The notes under the pieces are model-generated. The model was not told where the DNA came from, did no database searches, and worked only from the letters and a program-made list of their open reading frames with translations. Position numbers and translations under genes: made by a program. 8,867 nucleotides of DNA from Gemmatimonadota bacterium (lineage in GTDB: Bacteria; Gemmatimonadota; Gemmatimonadetes; Gemmatimonadales; GWC2-71-9). This document shows positions 1 to 6,809 of the stretch, in pieces. The stretch is taken from assembly GCA_017889745.1 (NCBI GenBank), contig JAGGAG010000113.1, forward strand, positions 1 through 8,867, written 5' to 3'. Each line of letters begins with the position of its first letter. Position 1 is the first letter of the stretch.

Positions 1-1
1 C

Positions 2-55
2 CTGTCCCACCCTCAGCCTGATCGCCTCGTCTTGACCCTCGCTCCGGCGGGGTGA
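2..55 (+). CDS. possible 3' end of an upstream gene (partial)
   Basis: The frame starting at base 2 is open from the window edge to a TGA at 53-55 and would encode a tail ending DRLVLTLAPAG. Thirteen of its 17 sense codons end in G or C, as in the real genes here, while the other two plus-strand frames hit stops within this stretch. The piece is too short to identify a family. If real, the gene lies upstream of and in the same direction as the small membrane protein that follows. It could equally be chance open frame in GC-rich DNA. Confidence 0.3.
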   Translation: MSHPQPDRLVLTLAPAG

Positions 56-118
56 ATGTTGCGAGAAGCCCTTCGCTGGCCGGCGAAGAGAGGTCCACCC
101 TCCGTTCCAGAGCGATAC

Positions 119-616
119 ATGCCGAACTTCACTGTCACCGATGCCGTCGGTACCACGCGGCTGTTTCCGGGCGTGGAGGCGCTGCTCGATGCGCTCGAGC
201 TGGGCTTCCTCGGAGGCGATGACTTCGTCTACGACTCCGCACAGAAGACGTGGATCAGGCTCAAGGACCATCCCGCGGTGCAGGCCGGGTGGGTCGCGCG
301 CCAGCGGTTCCGCCCCCTGGACGACCGGGACGCGCTGGGCCGGGTGGAGTCGAACCCGTTCAGCTTTCCCCATCTTGGCGATGACGGCATCACGCCAGGA
401 CATGGCATCGCGCCGGGCGGCGATTTCGAGGCCCGGCGGGCGGCGTGGCGCGCGATCCGCAGCGCGATGCCGCCGGCCGGACCGCAGGCCGATCCCTACC
501 TGAGCGGTGAGCGCGTGCTGACCCGGGGCGCGGTAGCGGGGGCCGTGGCGCTGGTGGTGCTCATTTGCGGCGCCCTGGTGCTCGTGGCCAGGGGAATGGA
601 AAGCCTCACGCGGTAG
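119..616 (+). CDS. small C-terminally anchored membrane protein with GYF_2-like N-terminal domain
   Basis: The product has 165 residues and no family I can name with certainty. Residues 1-60 form a compact domain with the pattern of GYF_2/DUF4339-like modules: a strand, a helix around LLDALELG (22-29), then DDFVYD...TWIRLKDHP (34-52). That resemblance is by eye only. A linker rich in Gly, Pro and Ala follows, with Arg-rich helix 104-115, then one hydrophobic segment at about 136-157 and a short tail (RGMESLTR). There is no N-terminal signal, so the domain is probably cytoplasmic with the protein held by its C-terminal segment. An in-frame ATG at 56 would add 21 residues. I prefer 119 because only 11 of the 20 codons before it end in G/C against 16 of the 20 after it. 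No clear Shine-Dalgarno precedes either start. Its last 11 bp overlap the convergent permease gene. Confidence 0.6.
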   Translation: MPNFTVTDAVGTTRLFPGVEALLDALELGFLGGDDFVYDSAQKTWIRLKDHPAVQAGWVARQRFRPLDDRDALGRVESNPFSFPHLGDDGITPGHGIAPGGDFEARRAAWRAIRSAMPPAGPQADPYLSGERVLTRGAVAGAVALVVLICGALVLVARGMESLTR

Positions 617-2024
617 CGCCTGCGGCGCGCCGGCGCGCGTTCCCGATCGTGTACGCCACGACTCCGCTCGCCACCAGCAGCGCGCTCAATCCAACCACCT
701 TGATCACATAGAGCTTCCCGTCCGCCTCACCGGCGGGGGGGACGCACGCGAGGATGATCGCCGCCAGGGAGGTGGCGAGTCCGGTCCAGCCCAGCAGGAT
801 CGCCACCGGGCGGCCGCCCGGCGGCCGTACCACCTCCGGTCCCGCCGGCTCGCGCTGCAACCGGATCATCGCCGCGAACATCGCGATGTAAGGCAGGAAG
901 AAGGCGACGACGCCCAGGCTCACGAGGATGTTGTAAGCCTGCTTCGGTGTCTCGCCCGCCTGGCCCAGGATGGCGCAGAAGGCCGCGACTCCCGCCTGCA
1001 GCAGGAGCGCGATGTGCGGCGTGCCGTACTTGGGGTGGAGCCGGCCGAACGCTCGGGGCAGGTAGTTGTCGATGCCGGCGACGAACGGGAGGCGCGCCGG
1101 CGCCGCCAGCCACACACCGACGCCGCCCATGGTGTTGAGCACGATGAGCATGGCAGCGAATGGGGCGAGTCCGGTGACGCCGATGCGACGGCCAGTGGCG
1201 GTGATCGTGTCCATGATGCCGCCCAGGCCGGTGATCTCGGCCTGGGGCAGGGCGAGCAGGATGGCCAGCGTGCCAAGGATGTAGATCGCCGTGATGGAAA
1301 TGACCGAAATGACGATCGCGCGCGAAATGCTGCGCCGCGGATCGACGATCTCCTCGCCCATGAACGAACCGGCCTCCAGGCCGGTGAACGCGAAGGCAAT
1401 GGTGGACCAGAAGACCATGTCCCGGAGCCCGGTGGCCGGAAGGAGCGACGACGGCGTGATCGGGGTGGCCGAGCCGTAGCGCACGCCGGCGATGATGCCC
1501 ATGCCGATGAGCAGGGCCATGGGGATCCAGGTGCCGACCGCGCCGACCGTGGCGAGCCACTTGCCGACCTCGAGGCCCACGATGTTCATCACCGCCGCGA
1601 TGGCTAGTCCGGTGAGGGCGACAAGGATGAAATAGGTGCCGGAATCCTGCAGGTGCACGTACCGGTCGCCGAAGATGTACAGCGCGGTGCTGGCGGCGAA
1701 GTACAGGAGTCCAGGGAGGTACGTGAGGTTGGCTCCCCAGTAGGTCCATCCGGTCATGAACCCCGCGAAGTCACCGAAGGCGTGCCGGGTCCAGACGTAG
1801 ATGCCGCCCTCGTCGGGATAGCGCGACGAGAGCTCGATGACGGTGAAGGCGAGGGGAACAAACAGGGTGAGGGCGGCGACGATCCAGATGACCAGGGCGC
1901 TTGGGCCGGCCGCGGCGGCGGTGCCGACCCAGCGCATGCCGAGCACGGCGGTGACATAGAAGAACACGAGATCGCGAACCCGCAGGACCCGGCGGAGCAC
2001 TGGCTTGCCCGGTGCGTGCGTCAT
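606..2024 (-). CDS. APC-superfamily amino-acid permease
   Basis: A 472-residue inner-membrane protein with about 12 hydrophobic segments, the usual size for amino acid-polyamine-organocation transporters, which move amino acids or amines with protons, sodium or by exchange. Family signatures include the Gly-rich stretch in the first membrane segment (residues 29-43), ELSSRYPDEGG with IYVW (64-78), GEEIVDPRRSISRA (223-236) in the usual place for the cytoplasmic loop after segment 6, and the RLPFVAG...LPRAFGRLHPKYGTPH stretch (311-337). Overall it resembles the glutamate:GABA-antiporter-like branch, but substrate cannot be read from sequence. The ATG at 2022-2024 has a strong AGGGAGG ribosome site four bases upstream. 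It lies 9 bp after the MMPL gene stop and is probably translated from the same mRNA. The C-terminus ends in an Arg/Ala-rich tail and the stop overlaps the convergent gene at 606-616. Confidence 0.9.
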   Translation of the reverse strand: MTHAPGKPVLRRVLRVRDLVFFYVTAVLGMRWVGTAAAAGPSALVIWIVAALTLFVPLAFTVIELSSRYPDEGGIYVWTRHAFGDFAGFMTGWTYWGANLTYLPGLLYFAASTALYIFGDRYVHLQDSGTYFILVALTGLAIAAVMNIVGLEVGKWLATVGAVGTWIPMALLIGMGIIAGVRYGSATPITPSSLLPATGLRDMVFWSTIAFAFTGLEAGSFMGEEIVDPRRSISRAIVISVISITAIYILGTLAILLALPQAEITGLGGIMDTITATGRRIGVTGLAPFAAMLIVLNTMGGVGVWLAAPARLPFVAGIDNYLPRAFGRLHPKYGTPHIALLLQAGVAAFCAILGQAGETPKQAYNILVSLGVVAFFLPYIAMFAAMIRLQREPAGPEVVRPPGGRPVAILLGWTGLATSLAAIILACVPPAGEADGKLYVIKVVGLSALLVASGVVAYTIGNARRRAAGATA

Positions 2025-2028
2025 CGTG

Positions 2029-2035
2029 CCTCCCT
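2029..2035 (-). promoter_or_regulatory. Shine-Dalgarno of the permease, overlapping the MMPL stop codon
   Basis: Read on the minus strand the site is AGGGAGG followed by CACG and the permease ATG. Its first two bases are the last two of the MMPL gene's TAG stop (2034-2036). This places the ribosome-binding site at the point where ribosomes finish the upstream gene, which suggests translational coupling. It also fixes the permease start. Confidence 0.7.
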
Positions 2036-4322
2036 ATGGAATGTGGTGCTCTCCCGATTGCATCGGCTTGGGTCGTGCCGGTTGGCGCGGGTCCACCCCC
2101 GGCCACCAGTTCCACCGTCCCATGAGTTGCATGACCGCCGGCACCAGCACCATGCGGATAACGGTGGCATCGAGGAACACCGCCACGGCGAGCCCGAACC
2201 CGAGCAACTGCATCGCCAGCACGTGCGCGAAGGCAAAGACGCCGAATACGAGGAGCATGATCAGAGCCGCGGAGGTGATGACCGACGCCGTGGCGCTGAC
2301 GCCTTCCATCGTGGCCTCGTCGTTCCGGCCGGTGCGGTCGAAGGCTTCCTTGATCCGGCTAAGCAGGAACACTTCGTAGTCCATGCTCAGGCCGAAGACG
2401 ACGGCAAAGACCAGCACGGGCACCACCACGAAGATGGCATCGGTGGCGCCATCGAGCCCGAGCACCCGGATGCCGAAGCCCTTCTGGAAGACGAGCACGA
2501 CGAGGCCGAAGGTGCCGGCGACGGAAAGGGTGTTGAGGAGGATCGCCTTGATGGGAATGAGCACCGAGCGGAAGGCGATGGCCAGCATGATGCCCGTGGC
2601 GCCGAGGATCAGCGCTACCAGCAGCGGGAAGCGGGCCAGCAGGTCGTTCTGGAGGTCCACGTTGGTGGCGTGGAAGCCGCCCACGAGGATCCTGGCATCG
2701 CGGAGTTGCTTCGGCGGGCTGGCCGCGAGCGAGCGCGCGCGCGTGACCAGGCCCATGCCGGTGAGGAGCGAGGTGGTGTCCGCGGGGAACACGTCGATCA
2801 TTGCGATGCGCGAGTCCTGCCCGAGGTACGTGTCGAGCACGGGATACTGCGCGCGGGCGGAATCGAGGTTGCTGTACAGCAGGGAGTACTTGAGGATCGA
2901 GTTCCCCTCGGAGAGGTCGACCATGCTTACCACGTCGCCCACGCGGGGATCGGCGCGCAGCGAATCGGAGAGGCTCTTGAGGCCCCTCAGGTACACTGCT
3001 TCGGTGGCCGACCTGCCCGCCGGCAGCTCGACGAGCACGCGCACCGGCACCACATAGCCCATCGCTCCGATGGACTGGAGTACGTTGGCACCGGCACCCG
3101 CCTCGGTGTGGGCCGGCCACCAGTGCCGCGCGGGCACGCCCACGCGGATCCACCATGCGGGCAGGCTCAGCACGGCGATGAAAAGTCCGCCGAGGGTCAG
3201 CGCGCGCCAGGGATGCCGGTGAAGGGTGCGGGCCCACTTCTCCCAGAGCTGCGGCGAGTGGTACCACGCGAGCTTGCGGGCGAGCCAGCGCGGGCGGTCG
3301 ATGTTGCGCCCGATGACCGCGAGGAGCGCGGGCAGCAGGGTGACCGACAGCAATACGGCCGATCCCACGACGATGAGGCCGCCGATGCCGACACTCCGTG
3401 TTTCCACCAGGGGCGTGAAGATGAGCGCCCCGAAGCCGACCACCACGGTGAGTCCCGAGGTGATGACGGCGCCACCGGCGGTGAGGATCGTATTCACCGC
3501 GGCGTCGCGGCGGGAGGATCCCCGGCTCATCTCCTCCCGGAAGCGGGTGACGATGAGTAGCGAGTAGTCGATGCCCACGCCGAGGCCGATCATCGTGGCG
3601 ATGGACAGGACGAAAATCGACATCGGCGTGATCTTCGTCAGCAGGCCGACGATGGTGAGCGAGACCGAGATGGTGAGCGAACCGATCAGCAGGGGAAGGG
3701 CCGCGGCCACGAGCGCGCCGAACGCCAGCACGAGGATGATCAGGGTGAGCGGCAGGAGCTGGAGTTCGCCGCGGCGGGTTTCCTTCGTGCTCAGGGTGCG
3801 GGTATCCACGTCCAGGGCGGCGCGGCCGGTGAGGAGCGAGCGGTACCGCTCCCGGTCGGCGAAATGGCGCAGCGTTTGCTGCACGGTGTCCCGGATGGAC
3901 TGCACCATCATGGCGGAGGTGTCGCCCGAGGTGGTCCGCAGGGCGATCACCATCGCGGTGGTGTGGTGGTCGGCGCTGATGAAGGGGCGGCCGGGCGCGT
4001 CCCGCCAGGTTACGACCTCGCGGATCTCGGGCTGGCGCCGCAGCGTCGCGACGATGCTGTCGAACACGGCGCCGGGGCGCCCGGAGTCGACCGCCGACGG
4101 TGCCTGGAGGGTGAGCGCGAAGGTCTCCCCAAGTGGAGCGGCGAAGCGCGTCCGGATGAGGGCGCTGACTTCGTCGGCCTCTGTGACCTTGAACGATCCG
4201 CCGCGTGCGCTCAGAAGTTCGGGCGTTCTGGGAGCGCGGAGCGTCGCGTAAGCGCCCAGGATCGTCCACAGGACGATGACGATCCAGCGCCGACGAATCA
4301 GCGCGCGCGCGAGGGGGAGCAT
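2034..4322 (-). CDS. MMPL-family (RND-type) transporter
   Basis: A 762-residue integral membrane transporter of the MMPL branch of the RND superfamily, which uses the proton gradient to export lipids or hydrophobic compounds. It has the two-fold RND layout: membrane segment at 9-27, a periplasmic domain to about 187, a bundle with GLGVGIDYSLLIVTRFREE (246-264), an amphipathic linker near 341-370, a second periplasmic domain at about 398-570, and a second bundle with GLSMDYEVFLLSRIKE (644-659). D252/Y253 and D648/Y649 match the two Asp-Tyr pairs that relay protons in MmpL3 (D256/Y257, D645/Y646). A start at 4397 would add 25 residues (MPANPPDWQHRR...) unlike a membrane-protein N-terminus. The ATG at 4320-4322 gives MLPLARALIRRRWIVIVLW, typical for the family, so I chose it. 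Neither has a good ribosome site. No adaptor or outer-membrane partner is adjacent; substrate unknown. Confidence 0.9.
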   Translation of the reverse strand: MLPLARALIRRRWIVIVLWTILGAYATLRAPRTPELLSARGGSFKVTEADEVSALIRTRFAAPLGETFALTLQAPSAVDSGRPGAVFDSIVATLRRQPEIREVVTWRDAPGRPFISADHHTTAMVIALRTTSGDTSAMMVQSIRDTVQQTLRHFADRERYRSLLTGRAALDVDTRTLSTKETRRGELQLLPLTLIILVLAFGALVAAALPLLIGSLTISVSLTIVGLLTKITPMSIFVLSIATMIGLGVGIDYSLLIVTRFREEMSRGSSRRDAAVNTILTAGGAVITSGLTVVVGFGALIFTPLVETRSVGIGGLIVVGSAVLLSVTLLPALLAVIGRNIDRPRWLARKLAWYHSPQLWEKWARTLHRHPWRALTLGGLFIAVLSLPAWWIRVGVPARHWWPAHTEAGAGANVLQSIGAMGYVVPVRVLVELPAGRSATEAVYLRGLKSLSDSLRADPRVGDVVSMVDLSEGNSILKYSLLYSNLDSARAQYPVLDTYLGQDSRIAMIDVFPADTTSLLTGMGLVTRARSLAASPPKQLRDARILVGGFHATNVDLQNDLLARFPLLVALILGATGIMLAIAFRSVLIPIKAILLNTLSVAGTFGLVVLVFQKGFGIRVLGLDGATDAIFVVVPVLVFAVVFGLSMDYEVFLLSRIKEAFDRTGRNDEATMEGVSATASVITSAALIMLLVFGVFAFAHVLAMQLLGFGLAVAVFLDATVIRMVLVPAVMQLMGRWNWWPGVDPRQPARPKPMQSGEHHIP

Positions 4323-4332
4323 GGGTGGCTCA

Positions 4333-4338
4333 ATCCTA
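4333..4338 (-). promoter_or_regulatory. candidate -10 box for the MMPL-permease operon
   Basis: On the minus strand TAGGAT (fits TANNNT, four of six to TATAAT) ends ten bases before the chosen MMPL start codon. No convincing -35 lies 17 bp upstream. If used, transcription would begin within a few bases of the ATG, matching the absence of a Shine-Dalgarno. This is inference from a weak match. Confidence 0.25.
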
Positions 4339-4370
4339 GACGGGGCGAATCCTTGACGCCAGCGCCGATG

Positions 4371-4400
4371 CTGCCAATCCGGCGGGTTCGCGGGCATAAT
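4371..4400 (+). promoter_or_regulatory. candidate sigma70-type promoter for the metalloprotease gene
   Basis: CTGCCA (4371-4376, four of six to TTGACA) and CATAAT (4395-4400, five of six to TATAAT) are separated by 18 bp. The predicted transcription start, about seven bases after the -10 box, falls at roughly 4406-4408, just before the ATG at 4410. The gene has no Shine-Dalgarno, so a leaderless mRNA would fit. The box stands out against the GC-rich surroundings. Confidence 0.35.
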
Positions 4401-4409
4401 TCACGGACC

Positions 4410-5231
4410 ATGCTGCAACGCATCGTCTTGCCGGCGGTCACGCTGCTGCTCCTCGTGCTCGTGATCGCGGATCGAGTGTCCCGGAGCTGGCCGCAGCGCG
4501 CGGAGGCGGGCGCGACGTTCGCCCCCGCTGAGGGCGATACGGGCGCGGCGGCCGACCTCCACTCGGCGCCGGCGGGCGCGCGGCCCTCAGCCACCCCATC
4601 ATCATCATCGGTCGGGCCGTTGCCCCTCTCGCCGGCGGAGCACCTTGCCCGCCTGGCTGTGCGGCGGCAACTGTCCGAGGAAGGCCGCGACACGTATCTC
4701 GACTCGATGCTCCTGAGCACCGACTCGGTGGTGCGGCGGTGGCCCGACCGCAGCGGGAGGGCGCTGCGCTTTGCAATGGTGGTTGACGGCGCGCCGCAGG
4801 ATTACGCGCCGCGAATGGCCGACGCGGCCCGGGACGCCTTCAGGGTATGGCAGAGCACGGGTGCCGGCGTGAGCTTCGTCGAGTCACCCGACACGGCGGG
4901 CGCCGAGATCACGGTGCGGTGGGTGGATCACTTCGAGTACGACCGCGTGGGCCAGACGGACCTGGCGTGGGACCAATATGGCCGCGTGCGACGGGCCTAT
5001 ATCACGCTGGCCATTCGAACGAGCACGGGCACGATGCTGCCCGACCCGGCTCTGGCCGGCGTCGCAATGCACGAGGTCGGCCACGCCGTGGGCTTGCCGC
5101 ACTCGGCGGACTCGCTGGACATCATGTTCCCTTCCACGCATGCGCGCCAGCCATCCGACCGCGACCGCCGCAGCGTCCTGCTCCTCTACCGCCTGCCGCC
5201 GGGTCCGGTGCGCGAGCTGAAGGCCCCCTGA
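4410..5231 (+). CDS. membrane-anchored matrixin-like zinc metalloprotease (metzincin, M10-type)
   Basis: A 273-residue protein with one N-terminal hydrophobic segment (about residues 5-20) acting as signal or anchor, a disordered Ala/Pro/Ser-rich linker (30-70, including four serines encoded by an ATC repeat), then a catalytic domain from about 115. The zinc site HEVGHAVGLPH spans 221-231: H221, H225 and H231 bind zinc and E222 is the catalytic base. LDIMFPS (236-242) supplies the Met-turn (M239). Upstream strands RFAMVV (120-125) and AEITVRWVD (165-173) fit the edge strands of a matrixin fold. No cysteine-switch prodomain is visible. It should act outside the cytoplasmic membrane on unfolded or envelope proteins; the substrate is unknown. 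A longer same-frame reading from 3864 overlaps the MMPL gene on the opposite strand and is not credible. The serine-hydrolase gene starts 74 bp downstream in the same direction. Confidence 0.85.
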   Translation: MLQRIVLPAVTLLLLVLVIADRVSRSWPQRAEAGATFAPAEGDTGAAADLHSAPAGARPSATPSSSSVGPLPLSPAEHLARLAVRRQLSEEGRDTYLDSMLLSTDSVVRRWPDRSGRALRFAMVVDGAPQDYAPRMADAARDAFRVWQSTGAGVSFVESPDTAGAEITVRWVDHFEYDRVGQTDLAWDQYGRVRRAYITLAIRTSTGTMLPDPALAGVAMHEVGHAVGLPHSADSLDIMFPSTHARQPSDRDRRSVLLLYRLPPGPVRELKAP

Positions 5232-5305
5232 TCAACGGCGTGCGTGGCGTTCCTGAGCGTCGAGTGCCCCACACCAGGCGCAGGCCAGGCGCGACCGGAC
5301 GGTGC

Positions 5306-6475
5306 GTGCGCCGAGATCTCAGGTATCTGGCGGTGATGCTGCTCGGAGCCGGCCTGCCTTTGGGCTCCGCACCACTGGCGGCGCAGACACTCGATGCGGT
5401 CAACCGCGCGGCGACGCGGGGCGTGACGCGTCGGGTCTATCCGGGCGCGGTGGTAGTGGTGGGCCGGCTGGATACGACGCTGCTCAGCCGCGGCTACGGG
5501 CGGCTCACGTGGCGTGCGGGCGCCGCGCGGCCGTCGCCCGAGAGCACGCTGTGGGATGTGGCGAGCCTGACCAAGGTGGTGGCCACCACGGGCGTGGCGG
5601 CGCGCTTCGTGGACCGCGGAATCCTCGACCTCGAGACGCCGGTGGCGCACTACCTGCCGGCGTTCTCCGGGGGACAGAAGCCACTCGTAACGGTGCGCAT
5701 GCTGCTCGACCATACCAGCGGCCTGCCGCCGTTCCTTGCGCTGTGGGAGGTCTCGTCCTCGCCGGGCGACGCGATTGCGCGTATCTGTGTCGAGCCGTTG
5801 CGCCGGCCGCCGGGAACCGCGGCGGAGTACAGCGACCTCAATGCGATCCTGCTTGGGGTCATACTGGAGCAGGCCGGGGGGGCGCCACTCGACGTGCTCG
5901 TGCGGCGGGAGGTGATAGAGCCCCTTGGCCTCGCGCACACCAGCTTCGACGTACAGCCATCGGCGCGCGGCCTCGCGGCGCCCACCACGTCGCAGGGACG
6001 GATACGCGTCGGCACCGTGAACGACCCGAACGCGGCCTTCCTGGGCGGGGTGGCAGGTCATGCGGGCCTCTTCTCCACCGCGCCCGACCTGGCTCGGGTG
6101 GCGCGCGCCTGGCTCGGGCAGGGTACACTGGATGGGGTGACATGGCTGTCGGCGGGCACCGTCCGGCGCTTTCTCCAGCCATCGGCGGCGAGTGGTACGC
6201 GACTGCTCGGCTGGGACACGCCCGACACCACCGGACCCGAGCCGTCGTCGTTCGGGCGGCATCCCGATCCGGGCACTTACGGTCACACGGGGTGGACCGG
6301 GACCCAGATGTGGCTCGACCCGGAGCGCGACGTCTTTGTCATCTTCCTCACCAACCGGGCCTTTGAGCCGCGGGTGAGGGAGACATTTCAGGCGCTGCGC
6401 CGCATCCGGGCAAACCTCGCCGACGCGGTCGTGGCCGCCGTGCCATGTCCCGCCGTGGCGGGGTCGGAGTGCTGA
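5306..6475 (+). CDS. exported serine hydrolase, beta-lactamase/AmpC-like family
   Basis: A 389-residue secreted enzyme of the penicillin-binding-protein-like superfamily. The GTG at 5306 gives MRRDLRYLAVMLLG...APLAAQ, a complete signal peptide with likely cleavage near residues 25-27; starting at the ATG at 5336 would lose its positive end, and longer starts run into the preceding gene. Active-site motifs: SLTK (S87 nucleophile, K90), YSD (Y175-D177, where many relatives have YxN), and HTG (327-329) in place of KTG. A Gly-rich GGVAGHAGLFST stretch (247-258) is typical of peptidase/amidase-like members such as B. subtilis AmiE, so a role in peptidoglycan cleavage or recycling is plausible. Esterase activity cannot be excluded. 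Length fits a single catalytic domain. It follows the anchored metalloprotease and precedes the MIP18 gene, all in one direction. No good Shine-Dalgarno is seen before the chosen GTG, so the exact start is moderately sure. Confidence 0.85.
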   Translation: MRRDLRYLAVMLLGAGLPLGSAPLAAQTLDAVNRAATRGVTRRVYPGAVVVVGRLDTTLLSRGYGRLTWRAGAARPSPESTLWDVASLTKVVATTGVAARFVDRGILDLETPVAHYLPAFSGGQKPLVTVRMLLDHTSGLPPFLALWEVSSSPGDAIARICVEPLRRPPGTAAEYSDLNAILLGVILEQAGGAPLDVLVRREVIEPLGLAHTSFDVQPSARGLAAPTTSQGRIRVGTVNDPNAAFLGGVAGHAGLFSTAPDLARVARAWLGQGTLDGVTWLSAGTVRRFLQPSAASGTRLLGWDTPDTTGPEPSSFGRHPDPGTYGHTGWTGTQMWLDPERDVFVIFLTNRAFEPRVRETFQALRRIRANLADAVVAAVPCPAVAGSEC

Positions 6476-6497
6476 GCGAGCGAGAGCTCAAGTGGAA

Positions 6498-6504
6498 GGG
6501 AGGT
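6498..6504 (+). promoter_or_regulatory. Shine-Dalgarno deciding the MIP18 gene start
   Basis: GGGAGGT lies five bases before the GTG at 6510. It nearly equals the site before the permease gene. An in-frame GTG at 6492 lies upstream of this site and has none of its own, so 6510 is the better start. Confidence 0.65.
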
Positions 6505-6509
6505 ACCAG

Positions 6510-6809
6510 GTGCAGACAGCAGAGAGTGTGCGCAAGGCGCTGCGCGCCGTGAAGGATCCCGAGCTCAACCTCAATATCATCGATATCGGGCTGGTCTACG
6601 ACGTGACGGTGAGTGACGAGGGCGTGGCGCACATCAACATGACGCTGACGTCGCCCGGCTGTCCGTCGGGCGCCGAGATCATGGAGGAAGCGCGCCGTGT
6701 CACCGCCGAGCTGGACGGCATCACGGCCGTGGAGGTGGAGCTGGTGTGGGAGCCTTACTGGACGCCCGAGAAGATGGACCCGAGGGTCAAGGCGTTCCTG
6801 GGTTACTGA
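6510..6809 (+). CDS. MIP18/DUF59-family iron-sulfur cluster assembly factor (SufT/PaaD-like)
   Basis: A 99-residue cytoplasmic protein that is essentially one MIP18 (DUF59) domain. Proteins of this family help mature or deliver Fe-S clusters (SufT, eukaryotic CIAO2) or serve the PaaD role in phenylacetate degradation. Diagnostic stretches are VKDPELNLNIIDIGLVYDV (14-32), the conserved reactive cysteine in TSPGCP (C51) and the C-terminal W(T)PEKMDPRVKAFLGY (84-99). The lack of a Cys-rich C-terminal extension argues against true PaaD. GTG 6510 is chosen because a strong GGGAGGT precedes it. The gene begins 34 bp after the serine-hydrolase stop and may share its mRNA, although the functions look unrelated. 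No suf or isc genes are in the window. Its last 23 bp overlap the convergent RNase D gene. Confidence 0.88.
   Translation: MQTAESVRKALRAVKDPELNLNIIDIGLVYDVTVSDEGVAHINMTLTSPGCPSGAEIMEEARRVTAELDGITAVEVELVWEPYWTPEKMDPRVKAFLGY

Noticed and set aside
625..638. Perfect 14-bp palindrome (GCGCGCCGGCGCGC) as a terminator after the first gene
   Set aside because: It has no loop and no following T-run on either side, and lies in Arg/Ala codons of the permease C-terminus, so composition explains it.
1653..3560. Long plus-strand open frame (635 codons) antisense to the MMPL and permease genes
   Set aside because: Its product is rich in His, Asp, Glu, Gly and Arg with no domain or membrane pattern. It mirrors the G/C-ending codons of the true genes on the other strand, which carry clear motifs.
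2359..4269. Second long minus-strand frame (636 codons) inside the MMPL gene
   Set aside because: Arg/Pro/His-rich out-of-frame shadow. The MMPL frame over the same bases has two DY motifs and membrane segments.
4323..4397. Longer MMPL start at 4397
   Set aside because: It adds 25 polar residues before a typical membrane-protein N-terminus and would cover the metalloprotease -10 region; no ribosome site supports it.
4598..4609. Four ATC repeats as a phase-variation tract
   Set aside because: A three-base unit cannot shift the frame and only changes the number of serines in a disordered linker.
5186..6366. Long open frames on both strands over the serine-hydrolase gene
   Set aside because: Low-complexity Arg/Gly/Ala products without motifs. 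The real frame has a signal peptide and the SLTK, YSD and HTG motifs in order.
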